Assembly (NCBI GenBank): GCA_046292345.1
Contig: JBKBRC010000008.1
Span: forward strand, 1-64,000
Origin: JBKBRC01 sp046292345
GTDB taxonomy: Bacteria; Bacteroidota; Rhodothermia; Rhodothermales; Rubricoccaceae
Direction: 5' to 3'
Length of the DNA stretch: 64,000 nt
The notes below the pieces were generated by a model, which worked only from the letters and a program-made list of their open reading frames with translations, was not told where the DNA came from and made no database searches. Below are positions 24,287 to 32,486 of this stretch, one piece after another (the first letter of the stretch is position 1; every line of letters starts with the position of its first letter). The position numbers were made by a program, and so were the translations under genes.

Positions 24287-25096
24287 ATGCCCACTTCCGT
24301 CCCGTCCTTCCCCCGGACCGGCTCGGCGCCCGGTAGCCTCACGAAGACCGCCGCGCCGCCTGAAGCCCCCTCCGAGGCTGACGAGCCCGAGGTCTGCTAC
24401 GCCTACGTGCCCATCAAGAACCGCGACGCGGCCGACCGGCCGCGGGAGAAGCTGCTCGCGCACGGCCCCGCCGCGCTCTCCGACGCCGAACTGATCGCGC
24501 TCATCTTCGGCAGCGGCACGCGGGTAGGCGGGCGGAGCGTCTCGGCGATCGAGCTCGGGCAGGCGCTGCTAGCGGCCTACGGCTCGCTCGCGCGGCTGAG
24601 CCGGGGTGACGCCTACCAGGTCGCGCGGCGCGCCAAGGGCATCGGGCCAGCCAAGGCCGCCCAGCTCGCCGCCGCGTTCGAGCTCGGGCGACGCGTGGAG
24701 GCGGCCCCGCCCGAGGGCCGCGTGCAGGTCCGAAGCCCGGCCGACGTGGCCGCTGCCTACGGGCCTCGCCTGCGCGACCTCCCGCGCGAGGTGTTCGTCG
24801 TGCTGCACCTCAACACGGCCAGCGTCGTCACGGCCGACTACGTGGTCACGACGGGCGGCACGGCGGCCACGATCGTCGAGCCGCGCCTGGTCTTCGAGCG
24901 CGCCATCGCCGACAAGGCCGCCGCCATCGTGTGCCTGCACAACCACCCCTCGGGCAACCCTGAGCCGAGCCGCGAGGACGTGGCCATCACGAAGCAACTC
25001 GCCGAGGCCGGGCGCGTGCTGGGCATCCCGCTCCACGACCACCTCATCATCGCCGGGCGCACGTACACCAGCCTCGCCGAGCGCGGCCTGCTCTGA
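24287..25096 (+). CDS. radC: RadC/JAB1 domain protein
   Basis: The 269-residue protein has the helix-hairpin-helix region (KGIGPAKAAQLAAAFELGRR) and a C-terminal JAMM metallopeptidase-like domain with HNHPSGNPEPSREDV, the HxHPSGxxxPSxxD signature. RadC's role is not firmly settled; it has been linked to DNA repair and competence. The ATG at 24287 (MPTSVPSFPRTGS) was preferred over one 14 codons upstream. A Pro-rich stretch follows before AYVPIKNRDAADRPREKLL, where family similarity begins. Confidence 0.93.
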   Translation: MPTSVPSFPRTGSAPGSLTKTAAPPEAPSEADEPEVCYAYVPIKNRDAADRPREKLLAHGPAALSDAELIALIFGSGTRVGGRSVSAIELGQALLAAYGSLARLSRGDAYQVARRAKGIGPAKAAQLAAAFELGRRVEAAPPEGRVQVRSPADVAAAYGPRLRDLPREVFVVLHLNTASVVTADYVVTTGGTAATIVEPRLVFERAIADKAAAIVCLHNHPSGNPEPSREDVAITKQLAEAGRVLGIPLHDHLIIAGRTYTSLAERGLL

Positions 25097-25150
25097 GGCG
25101 CAGCCTGCCCGGGCAGGCCGCCCGCCGGCGGAAAGCCGTCCGTAGAGACA

Positions 25151-25245
25151 GGGGGGGGGGGGGGGGCGCGGGCGGGCGCGTGGGGCGCGGGAGCNNNNNN
25201 NNNNGCCCCGCCCCCCGCCCCCCCGCGCGCCCCCCCCCCCCCCCC
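25151..25245. other. Assembly gap flanked by G16 and C16 runs
   Basis: Ten N at 25195-25204 sit between a run of 16 G (25151-25166) and a run of 16 C (25230-25245). The flanks are roughly reverse complements of each other. This looks like a polymerase-blocking G-rich hairpin or G-quadruplex between radC and fabI that was not resolved, or an artefact of joining. True length is unknown. Confidence 0.9.
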
Positions 25246-25250
25246 GGCGG

Positions 25251-25257
25251 TAGCTTG
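25251..25257 (+). promoter_or_regulatory. Candidate -7 element for fabI (TAGCTTG)
   Basis: TAGCTTG 27 bp before the fabI ATG, in the same GGTAGCTTGGC context as upstream of purL. The sequence before it is the C-rich edge of the assembly gap, so no -33 element can be judged. Confidence 0.55.
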
Positions 25258-25283
25258 GCGCCGTTTCACCAAGCCCTGCTGCC

Positions 25284-26177
25284 ATGGCCGACGGCTACGG
25301 ACTCCTCCGCGGCAAGACCGGCGTCATCTTCGGCGCCCTCGATCCCAACTCGCTCGCCTGGGTGCTCGCCGAGCGCGCCCACCGCGAGGGCGCCCGCTTC
25401 ATGCTCTCCAACGCGCCCGTCGCGCGCCGCTTCGGGCGGCTCGACGAGCTCGCCGAGGCTACCGGCGGCAGCCGCATCGTCTACGCCGACGCCACCAACG
25501 ACGACGAGCTCGAGGCGGTCTTCGCGGCCGCCAAAGAGACCTTCGGCGGGCCGGTAGACTTCGTCGTGCACTCCATCGGGATGGGCTTCAACGTGCGCAA
25601 GGGGCGGCCGTACGAGCACCTCAACTACGACTGGTACCTCAAGACGCTCGACGTTTCGGCCGTCTCGCTGCACCGCACGGTCGCGGCAGCGCTGCGGCAG
25701 GACGCGCTCGCCGATGGCGGCTCCGTCCTCACCATGAGCTACATCGGCGCGCAGCGCACGTTCTCGGAGTACTCCGAAATGGGCGACGCGAAGGCGCTGC
25801 TCGAGAGCGTCGTGCGCTCCTTCGGCTACCGCCTCGGGCAGCGCGGCATCCGCATCAACGCCGTCTCGCAGAGCCCCACGCGCACCACCGCCGGCGGCGG
25901 CATCAGGGGCTTCGATGCCATGTTCGACTTTGCCGACCGCATCGCGCCGCTCGGCAACGCCGACGCGGCCTCCTGCGCCGACTACTGCGTCACGCTCCTG
26001 AGCGACCTGACGCGCATGGTCACCATGCAGACGCTCTACCACGACGGCGGCTTCTCGGCAATGGGCATCTCGGACACGGTCATCGAGCAGATGCTCGGCG
26101 CGGCGCCCGCAGGTGCCGCCGCTAAGGGCGCCGCCGCTGAGGGCGCCGCCGCCGAGGGCGCCACCGCTGACGGATGA
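25284..26177 (+). CDS. fabI: Enoyl-[acyl-carrier-protein] reductase (NADH) FabI
   Basis: The 297-residue SDR protein performs the last step of each fatty-acid elongation cycle. It has the FabI N-terminus LLRGKTGVIFGALDPNSLAWVLA, HSIGMG, the active-site pair Y163 and K170 in EYSEMGDAK (YxxxxxxK), and AVSQSPTRT. Compared with FabI of about 260 residues it has an extra C-terminal tail of repeated AAAxG units made by a 15-bp tandem repeat. Its stop overlaps the start of the M1 peptidase gene (ATGA). Confidence 0.95.
   Translation: MADGYGLLRGKTGVIFGALDPNSLAWVLAERAHREGARFMLSNAPVARRFGRLDELAEATGGSRIVYADATNDDELEAVFAAAKETFGGPVDFVVHSIGMGFNVRKGRPYEHLNYDWYLKTLDVSAVSLHRTVAAALRQDALADGGSVLTMSYIGAQRTFSEYSEMGDAKALLESVVRSFGYRLGQRGIRINAVSQSPTRTTAGGGIRGFDAMFDFADRIAPLGNADAASCADYCVTLLSDLTRMVTMQTLYHDGGFSAMGISDTVIEQMLGAAPAGAAAKGAAAEGAAAEGATADG
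26112..26171 (+). repeat. 15-bp x4 in-frame repeat at the fabI 3' end
   Basis: Four units based on GGCGCCGCCGCTGAG encode the tail GAAAK/GAAAE/GAAAE/GATAD directly before the stop. The copies have diverged more than in the other arrays. Confidence 0.9.
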
Positions 26178-27736
26178 ACCGGGCCACCGCCGGGGCGGTG
26201 CTGCTGCTGCTCGGCCTTGTGCTCGGGGCCTGCCGGGTCACGCCCGAGGCGGTGCCGCACGCGGCGCAGCCCGGCGTGGACGTCCTCGCCTACCGCGTCG
26301 CGCTTGCCGTCGAGCCCGAGACGCGGCACGTAGAGGGCGAGGCCGTACTTACCGTGCGCCACGCCGACACGCTCGCGGCGCTCACGCTCGGGCTGGCCGA
26401 GACGATGACCGTGCGCGCCGTGCGCGTAGGTGCGCGGGCGGCGCCGTTCGAGCACGCGCGCGGCCGCCTGCGCGTCGGCCTGGCCTGCGGCGACACGCTC
26501 TCGCGCGTCGCGGTCGCCTACGCGGGCACGCCCGGCGCGGGCCTCTACCGCGAGCACTACCTCGGGCATGCCGTCACCTGGACCGACGCGTGGCCCCTTC
26601 GCGCGGCACACTGGCTGCCGGCGGTGCACCGTCCGGACGACGCGGCCACGCTCGACCTTTCGCTCGCCGTCCCGTCCTCGGTGCGCGCCGTTGCCTCGGG
26701 CGTGCCCGTCCGGGACTCGGTGGCGGGCGGCGTGCGGCACGCGCGCTTCGTGCTGGAGCGCCCCGCACCTGTATACACGTTCGCCTTCGCCCTCGCCGAC
26801 TTCGTGTTCGTGGAAGACGCTCCCACCCGGGCCGGCGTGCCTGTCCGGCACGCGCTCCTGCCCCCAGACGCCGACGCGGCGCCCCGCCTCGCGCGCACGG
26901 CCGCCGTGCTCGACACGCTCGCCGCCCTGCTCGGCCCGTATCCTTACGCGAGTTATACGACCGTGCAGGTGCCGCACCGCTACGCGGGGATGGAGAACGC
27001 CGCCGCGCCGTTCCTGCAGGCCGCGCTCTACCGCGACCGCCGCGCCGGGCGCGTGCTCGCCGAGGAGGTCAACATTCACGAGGCCGTGCACCAGTGGTTC
27101 GGTAACACCGTCGTGCCGGCCGACTGGGCCGACCTCTGGCTCGCCGAGGCGCCTGCGACCTACCTCACAGCGGTCGTGCTCGGACGGCTCGATGGGCCCG
27201 AGGCCGAGCGGCAGGCGCTCGCGCGCATGGCCGCCCTCGCCCCCGCCGACGCGCGCCGGCGCCTCGTGCCGCGCCGCTACGCACGCCCTGACGAGGTGCT
27301 CTCGGCCACGGTGTACCAGAAAGGCGGCGCCGTGTGGCACCTGCTCCGCCTCTCGCTGGGCGACGCTGCGTTCCTCGAGGCCGTGCGCGGCCTCGCCACG
27401 CGCTACGCTGCGCGCCCGCTCTCGACGGACGCCTTCCAGGCCGAGATGGAGGCGGCGGCGGGGCGACCGCTGGCGCCGCTGTTCGCCTTCTGGGTGCACG
27501 GCACAGGGCAACCGACGCTGCGCGTGCGCTGGAGCCGCCGCGACCGCACGCTCGCGTGGCGCGTCGTGGGCGACGAGGACACGCTCGCCGGCCTGCCGCT
27601 CGAGCTGATCCTCCGGCAGGACGGCCGCGACTACGTCGTATCCCTCGCCGACGGTCGGGCCGTGTTCACGGGCGAGACGCGCCCTGAGGTCCTGCCGGTC
27701 GGCGTGCCGCTGCGCGTGCGCTACGCCTGGTGGTAG
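26174..27736 (+). CDS. M1-family metallopeptidase lipoprotein
   Basis: The 520-residue protein begins with a lipoprotein signal (LLGLVLGAC, Cys20) and continues as a gluzincin M1 aminopeptidase: substrate motif YAGMENAA, zinc ligands H302, H306 and E325 in HEAVHQWFGN...WLAEAPATY, with catalytic E303. It is shorter than full M1 enzymes (about 600-900 residues) and lacks the ERAP-like C-terminal domain. It is expected at the outer or inner membrane facing the periplasm, trimming peptides for uptake. The ATG overlaps the fabI stop, which suggests shared expression despite unrelated function. Confidence 0.92.
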   Translation: MNRATAGAVLLLLGLVLGACRVTPEAVPHAAQPGVDVLAYRVALAVEPETRHVEGEAVLTVRHADTLAALTLGLAETMTVRAVRVGARAAPFEHARGRLRVGLACGDTLSRVAVAYAGTPGAGLYREHYLGHAVTWTDAWPLRAAHWLPAVHRPDDAATLDLSLAVPSSVRAVASGVPVRDSVAGGVRHARFVLERPAPVYTFAFALADFVFVEDAPTRAGVPVRHALLPPDADAAPRLARTAAVLDTLAALLGPYPYASYTTVQVPHRYAGMENAAAPFLQAALYRDRRAGRVLAEEVNIHEAVHQWFGNTVVPADWADLWLAEAPATYLTAVVLGRLDGPEAERQALARMAALAPADARRRLVPRRYARPDEVLSATVYQKGGAVWHLLRLSLGDAAFLEAVRGLATRYAARPLSTDAFQAEMEAAAGRPLAPLFAFWVHGTGQPTLRVRWSRRDRTLAWRVVGDEDTLAGLPLELILRQDGRDYVVSLADGRAVFTGETRPEVLPVGVPLRVRYAWW

Positions 27737-27786
27737 CGCCGCTCCGCCGGCCAGGACCGAACCCCGCTGGCCGGCGTCCGTCCTCC

Positions 27787-27824
27787 GACTCCGCACCCGT
27801 TCCCCGACTCCGCACCCGTTCCCC
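27787..27824 (+). repeat. 19-bp x2 tandem repeat before the HAD hydrolase
   Basis: GACTCCGCACCCGTTCCCC occurs twice in tandem, followed by a partial third copy (GATTCCGC). It ends 16 bp before the GTG start of the HAD gene and must lie within the leader. Confidence 0.9.
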
Positions 27825-27840
27825 GATTCCGCGCTCTGCC

Positions 27841-28647
27841 GTGATTCGCCTCTTCTTCGCCGACATCGACGGCTGCCTCTCGGAGCCGTACCGCCCGTTC
27901 GACTGGGAAGGCTTCGCCACGCTGCGCGCGTGGGGGAGCCGGGCCGAGCACGACCCGCGCTGGCCGCGACTCGGCCTCTGCTCAGGGCGCAGTTACGCCT
28001 ACGTAGAGGCGACGGCGCAGGCGCTCGGGCTGCGCGCGCCGGCGCTGTTCGAGAGCGGCGGCGGGCGCTTCGATCTGCCCGCGGCGCGCATCCGCTGGAA
28101 CCCGGCGCTCACACCCACTGCCGAGCGCGAGCTCGACGCCGTACGCGCGTTCTACCTCGAGCACGTCCTGCCCGCCGACGCCCGCGTCTCGCTAGACTAT
28201 GGCAAGCGCGCGCAGGCCGGCATCGTCGGGCCGCGCGAGGCCGACGTGGCGCAGCACGTGCCTGCCGTGCGCGCGTTCGTCGAGCCGCGTTTCCCGGACC
28301 TTCGGGTCTACCACACGCCCTACTCCATCGACGTTGTGCCGGCGGCGCTGACGAAGGTGCAGGCGCTCGCGTGGGTGCTCGGCGAGGAGGGCCTCGGTTG
28401 GGACGAGGCGGCCTTCATCGGCGACACCGATGGCGATGCGGAAGCGATTGCCGCTGCTGGCCTCGGGTTCGCGCCTCGCAACGGCGCGCCCGCCGCGCAC
28501 GCCGCCGCAGACATCGTGACGGAGGCGCCGGTGCTGGCGGGCGTGCTCGAGGCCTATCGCACGTGCCTGCGCCGCAACGGCGTCGCCGAGGGCGAAATGG
28601 CCTCCGCGAAGGCCGCGCGGCACCGGGACGAGTTCTGGCCGACGTAG
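27841..28647 (+). CDS. HAD-superfamily hydrolase (Cof/SPP-like)
   Basis: The 268-residue protein has motif I FFADIDGCLSEP, GLCSGRSYAYVEA (motif II-like), the lysine in ALTKVQALAWVL and motif IV FIGDTDGDAEAI. A large C2-type cap between motifs II and III resembles sucrose-phosphatase, mannosyl-phosphoglycerate phosphatase or archaeal phosphoglycolate phosphatase. The substrate cannot be told. It starts with GTG at 27841; the upstream sequence is a tandem repeat, which argues against a longer start. Confidence 0.82.
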   Translation: MIRLFFADIDGCLSEPYRPFDWEGFATLRAWGSRAEHDPRWPRLGLCSGRSYAYVEATAQALGLRAPALFESGGGRFDLPAARIRWNPALTPTAERELDAVRAFYLEHVLPADARVSLDYGKRAQAGIVGPREADVAQHVPAVRAFVEPRFPDLRVYHTPYSIDVVPAALTKVQALAWVLGEEGLGWDEAAFIGDTDGDAEAIAAAGLGFAPRNGAPAAHAAADIVTEAPVLAGVLEAYRTCLRRNGVAEGEMASAKAARHRDEFWPT

Positions 28648-28787
28648 ATTCCGGTCGCGCTGGCCGCGAGGGCATATCGTGCCGGTACCGCCCGCCGCCG
28701 CGCGCCCGCCGCCGCGCGCCCGCCGCGGCCGAGCTGCGGCACAACCGTTGCACGCGGGACCCTGCGTCTCCTCTGCCCTCCGGTCTC

Positions 28788-29657
28788 ATGCGCTGTCCGC
28801 CCCACCGGTTGCCTCTGATCGCCCTCGCCGCGTGCGCGCTGCTCGCCGCGTCGCCGGCGGCGGCGCAGGCCACGACGGAGGCCCTCGCGGCCGCGTTGCC
28901 CGGCGTGCGTGCCGAGGCTGGGGCGGGTCTGCGCGCTGACTCCACGCAGCGCGCCGCCGCGCGCCGCCGCGCCGCCGCAGACGACCCGGCGCGCGCGCCG
29001 GCCTACTACGTCGTGGCGCAGGGCGCGCTCGTACGCGAGGCGCCCGAGGCGTCGGCGCGCGTCGTGGCCCGCCCCGCCTTCCGCGACGCCGTGCGCGTGC
29101 TCGGCTACGGCGGTGGCGGCTGGGCGCGCGTGCAGCACGGCGACGTGCAGGGCTACCTCCCCGAGGCAGCGCTCTCGAACGTCTGGATCCGCGTGAGCAA
29201 GTCCGAGCGCATGGTCTACGTCTACCGCGGCGCCGAACTCTACCGCGCCTACCCTGCCGACGTGTCCGCCTCGGACGGGGACAAGGTGCGCCGCGCGCGC
29301 ATCGATGAGCCGGAGCATCACCGCATCCCCGAGGGTGTGTTCTTCATCACGCGCCGGCACGGGCGCTCGCAGTACTACCGCGCGTTCGTGCTCAACTACC
29401 CCAACCATGCGCACGCGCTGCGGGGCCTGCGCGAGGGGCTCATCACCGAGGCGCAGTACCAGGCGATCGCGCGTGCGGAGGCGGAGTTCCGCGAGCCGCC
29501 CATGAACACACCGCTCGGCGGCCTGATCGAGATCCACGGCGACGGCTCCGGGCGGCAGCGCGCCTGGACGCGCGGCTGCGTCGCGCTTCGCAACGTGCAC
29601 ATGGACGAGCTGTGGGAGTTCGTCGAGGTCGGGACGCCGGTGCTCATCGAGCGCTGA
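28788..29657 (+). CDS. L,D-transpeptidase (YkuD) with SH3-like domain
   Basis: The 289-residue periplasmic enzyme has a signal peptide (about 1-26, ending PAAAQA), an SH3-like region (about 70-125, GALVREAPEASARVVAR...GYLPE) and a YkuD catalytic domain with IEIHGDGSGRQ and TRGCVAL (catalytic C264; H in IHG). Such enzymes make 3-3 peptidoglycan crosslinks or anchor proteins to the wall. It appears as a single gene. The start is the ATG at 28788, which directly opens the signal peptide. Confidence 0.92.
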   Translation: MRCPPHRLPLIALAACALLAASPAAAQATTEALAAALPGVRAEAGAGLRADSTQRAAARRRAAADDPARAPAYYVVAQGALVREAPEASARVVARPAFRDAVRVLGYGGGGWARVQHGDVQGYLPEAALSNVWIRVSKSERMVYVYRGAELYRAYPADVSASDGDKVRRARIDEPEHHRIPEGVFFITRRHGRSQYYRAFVLNYPNHAHALRGLREGLITEAQYQAIARAEAEFREPPMNTPLGGLIEIHGDGSGRQRAWTRGCVALRNVHMDELWEFVEVGTPVLIER

Positions 29658-29766
29658 CGGCGGCGGGTGAGGGCCTTCGCTCGGCGCCGGGCGTGGACGC
29701 AACCCCGTCTTTCAGGCCGGCGTAACTCTTTCCCGAGGCCCTGCGCGGGCCGCCGCCTGTACTGCC

Positions 29767-31188
29767 ATGGTGATGTCCCGTTTCGTCCTGCTCGCCTCCA
29801 TACTCCTCCTGACAGTCGCCGGCTCGCCGGCCGCTCCGGCGCAGGCCGCTCCGGCGACGGCTCTCGCCTTCGAGGAGCCGCTCGGCGACGGGCCGGTCTA
29901 CTTCGTGACGGTGGACGGGCTCATCGACTCCGGGCTTGCGCGCTACCTGGACCGCGCGCTCTCCGATGCCGAGTCGGCCGGCGCGGCGCTCGTCGTCTTC
30001 CGCATCGACACCTTCGGCGGGCTCGTCGACGCCGCCGACCGCATCCGCAAGCGCATTCTTGGCGCAGGCGTGCCCACGCTGGCCGTCGTGGACCGCAACG
30101 CCATCTCGGCCGGGGCGCTCATCGCCTACGCGGCCGACCGCATCGTGATGGTGCCCGGCAGCGTCATCGGCGCCGCTACCGTCGTCGAGGGCGGCTCGGG
30201 GGAGGCGGCGCCGGACAAGTACCAGAGCGCCATGCGCGCGCTCATGCGGGCCACGGCCGAGGCCAACGGCCGCGACCCGCGCATCGCCGAGGCGATGGTA
30301 GACGAGCGCATCGCCATCCCGGGCGTGACCGAGGAGGGACAACTGCTCACGCTCTCCTACGACGAGGCCCGCCGCCTCGGCGTCGCCGACGCCGTCGTGG
30401 CCAGCACGGCCGAGGCCGTGGCGGCGGCCGGGCTCGAGGGGCGCACGGCCGTCGAGCACAGCGCCTCGCGCACCGAGCGCCTGCTGCGCGTGCTCAGCTC
30501 GCCCGCCGTCGCGTCGATCCTGCTGCTGCTCATGCTCGGCGGCGTCTACTTCGAGCTGCAGACGCCCGGCATCGGCTTCGCCGGCGCGACGGCGCTCGTG
30601 GCCGCGACGCTCTTCTTCGCGCCGCATTACCTGATGGGGCTCGTCGAGAGCTGGGAGATCGCGCTGTTCGCGCTCGGCGTGATCCTGCTGCTCGTCGAGG
30701 TGTTCGTGTTGCCGGGCTTCGGGCTCTTTGGCATCGCCGGCGTCGTGGCCGTGCTCGGAGCGCTGCTGTTCTCGCTCATCCCGAACGTAGGCTTCGTCTA
30801 CCCGTCGCAGGCGGAGATCGCACGTGCGACGGCTACGCTCGCGGCGGCGCTCGTGCTCGTCGTGCTGCTCGCCGTCTCGCTCGGCCGCTACCTGCCGCGC
30901 TCGTCCGCCTTCGGGCGGCTCGTGCTCGCGCCGGATCTCTCGGCGGCGCAGGGCTACACCGCCTCCGAGACCGACCGCGCGCTCGTGCCCGGCCTGCGCG
31001 GCACGGCCGCGACGGCGCTGCGCCCGGCCGGCACGGCCCTGCTGGACGGCCGCCGCGTGGACGTGGTCGCCGAGGGCGGGTTCGTCCTGCCCGGCACGCC
31101 CGTCGAGGTCGTCTCGGCGCGAGGCAACCGCGTCGTCGTGCGTCCGGTCGGCGAGGCGCCCCCCCTGCCCCCCCCCGCTCAAGCCTGA
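29767..31188 (+). CDS. NfeD long form, membrane serine protease-like (ClpP fold)
   Basis: The 473-residue protein has a signal peptide, a ClpP-like protease domain (about 40-215) with S114 in NAISAGALIAYAAD and a candidate lysine K151 in EAAPDKYQSAM, then three to four transmembrane helices (about 240-375) and a C-terminal OB-fold NfeD domain (about 400-470). This is the STOPP/NfeD1b arrangement, which works with stomatin-like proteins in membrane quality control. A second start at 29773 is possible. It is followed 9 bp later by a short NfeD protein. No stomatin gene is in the window. Confidence 0.92.
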   Translation: MVMSRFVLLASILLLTVAGSPAAPAQAAPATALAFEEPLGDGPVYFVTVDGLIDSGLARYLDRALSDAESAGAALVVFRIDTFGGLVDAADRIRKRILGAGVPTLAVVDRNAISAGALIAYAADRIVMVPGSVIGAATVVEGGSGEAAPDKYQSAMRALMRATAEANGRDPRIAEAMVDERIAIPGVTEEGQLLTLSYDEARRLGVADAVVASTAEAVAAAGLEGRTAVEHSASRTERLLRVLSSPAVASILLLLMLGGVYFELQTPGIGFAGATALVAATLFFAPHYLMGLVESWEIALFALGVILLLVEVFVLPGFGLFGIAGVVAVLGALLFSLIPNVGFVYPSQAEIARATATLAAALVLVVLLAVSLGRYLPRSSAFGRLVLAPDLSAAQGYTASETDRALVPGLRGTAATALRPAGTALLDGRRVDVVAEGGFVLPGTPVEVVSARGNRVVVRPVGEAPPLPPPAQA

Positions 31189-31197
31189 GCCCTGCCA

Positions 31198-31686
31198 GTG
31201 GAGCTGCTGCTGCCGATCGCGCTCATCCTCGTCGGGCTCGCCCTCGTGGCGATCGAGATCACGCTCGTGCCCGGCTTCCAGGTGGTGGGCGTGCTCGGCG
31301 TGCTCGGCGCCGGCATCGGCGTCGTGTATGCGTTCGTCGAGTTCGGCGCCTACGGCGGGCTCGTGGCAACCGTCGGGACGGCGGCCGGTGCGGCGGCGCT
31401 CGCGTTCCTGTTCCGCGAGTCCGGCGCCTGGCAGCGCTTCGTGCTCACCGACAGCCTCCGCCGCGATGCCGACGCCGACGCGCGGGAGCAGGCCTCACGG
31501 GCGCACCTGATCGGGCAGACCGGCACGGCGCTGACGCCGCTGCGCCCCTCGGGCGTGGCCGAGTTCGGCGACGTGCGCGTCGAGGTCGAGACCGAGGGGG
31601 CGTTCGTGGCCGCCGGCAGCCGCGTGCGCGTCGTGGCGATGGACCGCCGCCGCTTCGTCGTGCGCCTCGACGAGCAGCAGGTCTGA
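31198..31686 (+). CDS. NfeD family protein, short form
   Basis: The 162-residue protein has two to three N-terminal transmembrane segments (LLLPIALILVGLALVAIEI, VVGVLGVLGAGIGVVYAFV, then a third near 60-75) and a C-terminal OB-fold (GQTGTALTPLRPSGVAEFG, VRVVAMDRRRFVVRL). It starts with GTG at 31198, nine bases after the long NfeD gene. The two probably form a membrane complex. The partner stomatin expected after such genes is missing. Confidence 0.88.
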   Translation: MELLLPIALILVGLALVAIEITLVPGFQVVGVLGVLGAGIGVVYAFVEFGAYGGLVATVGTAAGAAALAFLFRESGAWQRFVLTDSLRRDADADAREQASRAHLIGQTGTALTPLRPSGVAEFGDVRVEVETEGAFVAAGSRVRVVAMDRRRFVVRLDEQQV

Positions 31687-31736
31687 GGGCCCCACGTCCC
31701 GGCCGCACGGGCAGTGAAGCAGGGCCGCAGGAGGTT

Positions 31737-31743
31737 TACCTTG
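31737..31743 (+). promoter_or_regulatory. Candidate -7 element for the TonB-C lipoprotein (TACCTTG)
   Basis: TACCTTG lies 33 bp before the GTG at 31776 and fits TAnnTTG. It is in the 89-bp gap after the NfeD pair. Confidence 0.45.
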
Positions 31744-31775
31744 GCCTGCGTCCGTCCCTGCCAGCCCTGCCGCCC

Positions 31776-32435
31776 GTGCCCCGTCTGCTCCTTGCCGCCG
31801 CGCTCTCGCTTGCGCTCGCCGCCTGCGCCACCGCCCCCGAGACCGGCCCGCCCGAAGGCTGGGAGGCCGACGGCCCACGCTGGTTCCGCTCCGGCGCCGA
31901 CACGTCGGGCATGTTCCGCGACCTCTCGACGCTCGAGGCGATGGGCGTCGAGCCCGGGCCGACTGAGCTGTCGCGGTGGGCGCAGGGCGAACTGCTCTCG
32001 CTCTACCGCACCAACCCCGAGGTCTTCGACTCGGTCTTCCAGGCCGTCGCGCTGCCGGCGCTGCGCGAGGGCATCCCGGCAGGGGCGGACTACGAAGCTC
32101 GCGCCCGGCGCGCGGTCGAGGACGCGAAGCGCGACTTCCGCGCGGTCTACCGGCAGTCCATCGTGAACCCGGAAGGCCAGCCGGCGCGCGTCTACCCGGA
32201 CAGCCTCCGCCAGCGCGGCGTAGGCGGCCGCGCCGTCGTCCAGGTCTACGTGGACGCGCAGGGCGACGCACAGGCCGTCGAACTCGTCGAGAGCACCGGC
32301 AACGCCACGCTCGACGGCCTCGCACTGCGCGAGGCGGCACTGACCGACTACACCGGCGCGTGGGCCGTGCGCGGACGCCGCGGCGGCCAGGCGATTCCCA
32401 ACTGGGTCCGCCTGAACAAGGAGTTCTCGCCCTGA
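31776..32435 (+). CDS. Lipoprotein with TonB C-terminal domain
   Basis: The 219-residue protein starts at GTG with a lipoprotein signal ending LALAAC (Cys17). A charged helical middle part (about 45-135) leads to a TonB C-terminal domain: VYPDSLRQRGVGGRAVVQVYVDAQG, AVELVESTGNATLDGLALREA. Classical TonB is anchored by an N-terminal helix and has a Pro-rich linker. Here there is a lipid anchor and no Pro-rich linker, so it may be an accessory outer-membrane protein rather than an energy transducer. No exbB/exbD are nearby. Confidence 0.8.
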   Translation: MPRLLLAAALSLALAACATAPETGPPEGWEADGPRWFRSGADTSGMFRDLSTLEAMGVEPGPTELSRWAQGELLSLYRTNPEVFDSVFQAVALPALREGIPAGADYEARARRAVEDAKRDFRAVYRQSIVNPEGQPARVYPDSLRQRGVGGRAVVQVYVDAQGDAQAVELVESTGNATLDGLALREAALTDYTGAWAVRGRRGGQAIPNWVRLNKEFSP

Positions 32436-32486
32436 GGAGGACGGACCCGGGGGCCCCGCGCCGGGCCGCCGACGCGGACAGGGCCC

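Noticed and set aside
28644..28787. TAGATTC and GC repeats before the L,D-transpeptidase as promoter
   Set aside because: The motif ends in TTC rather than TTG and is 140 bp from the start; support was too weak to list.
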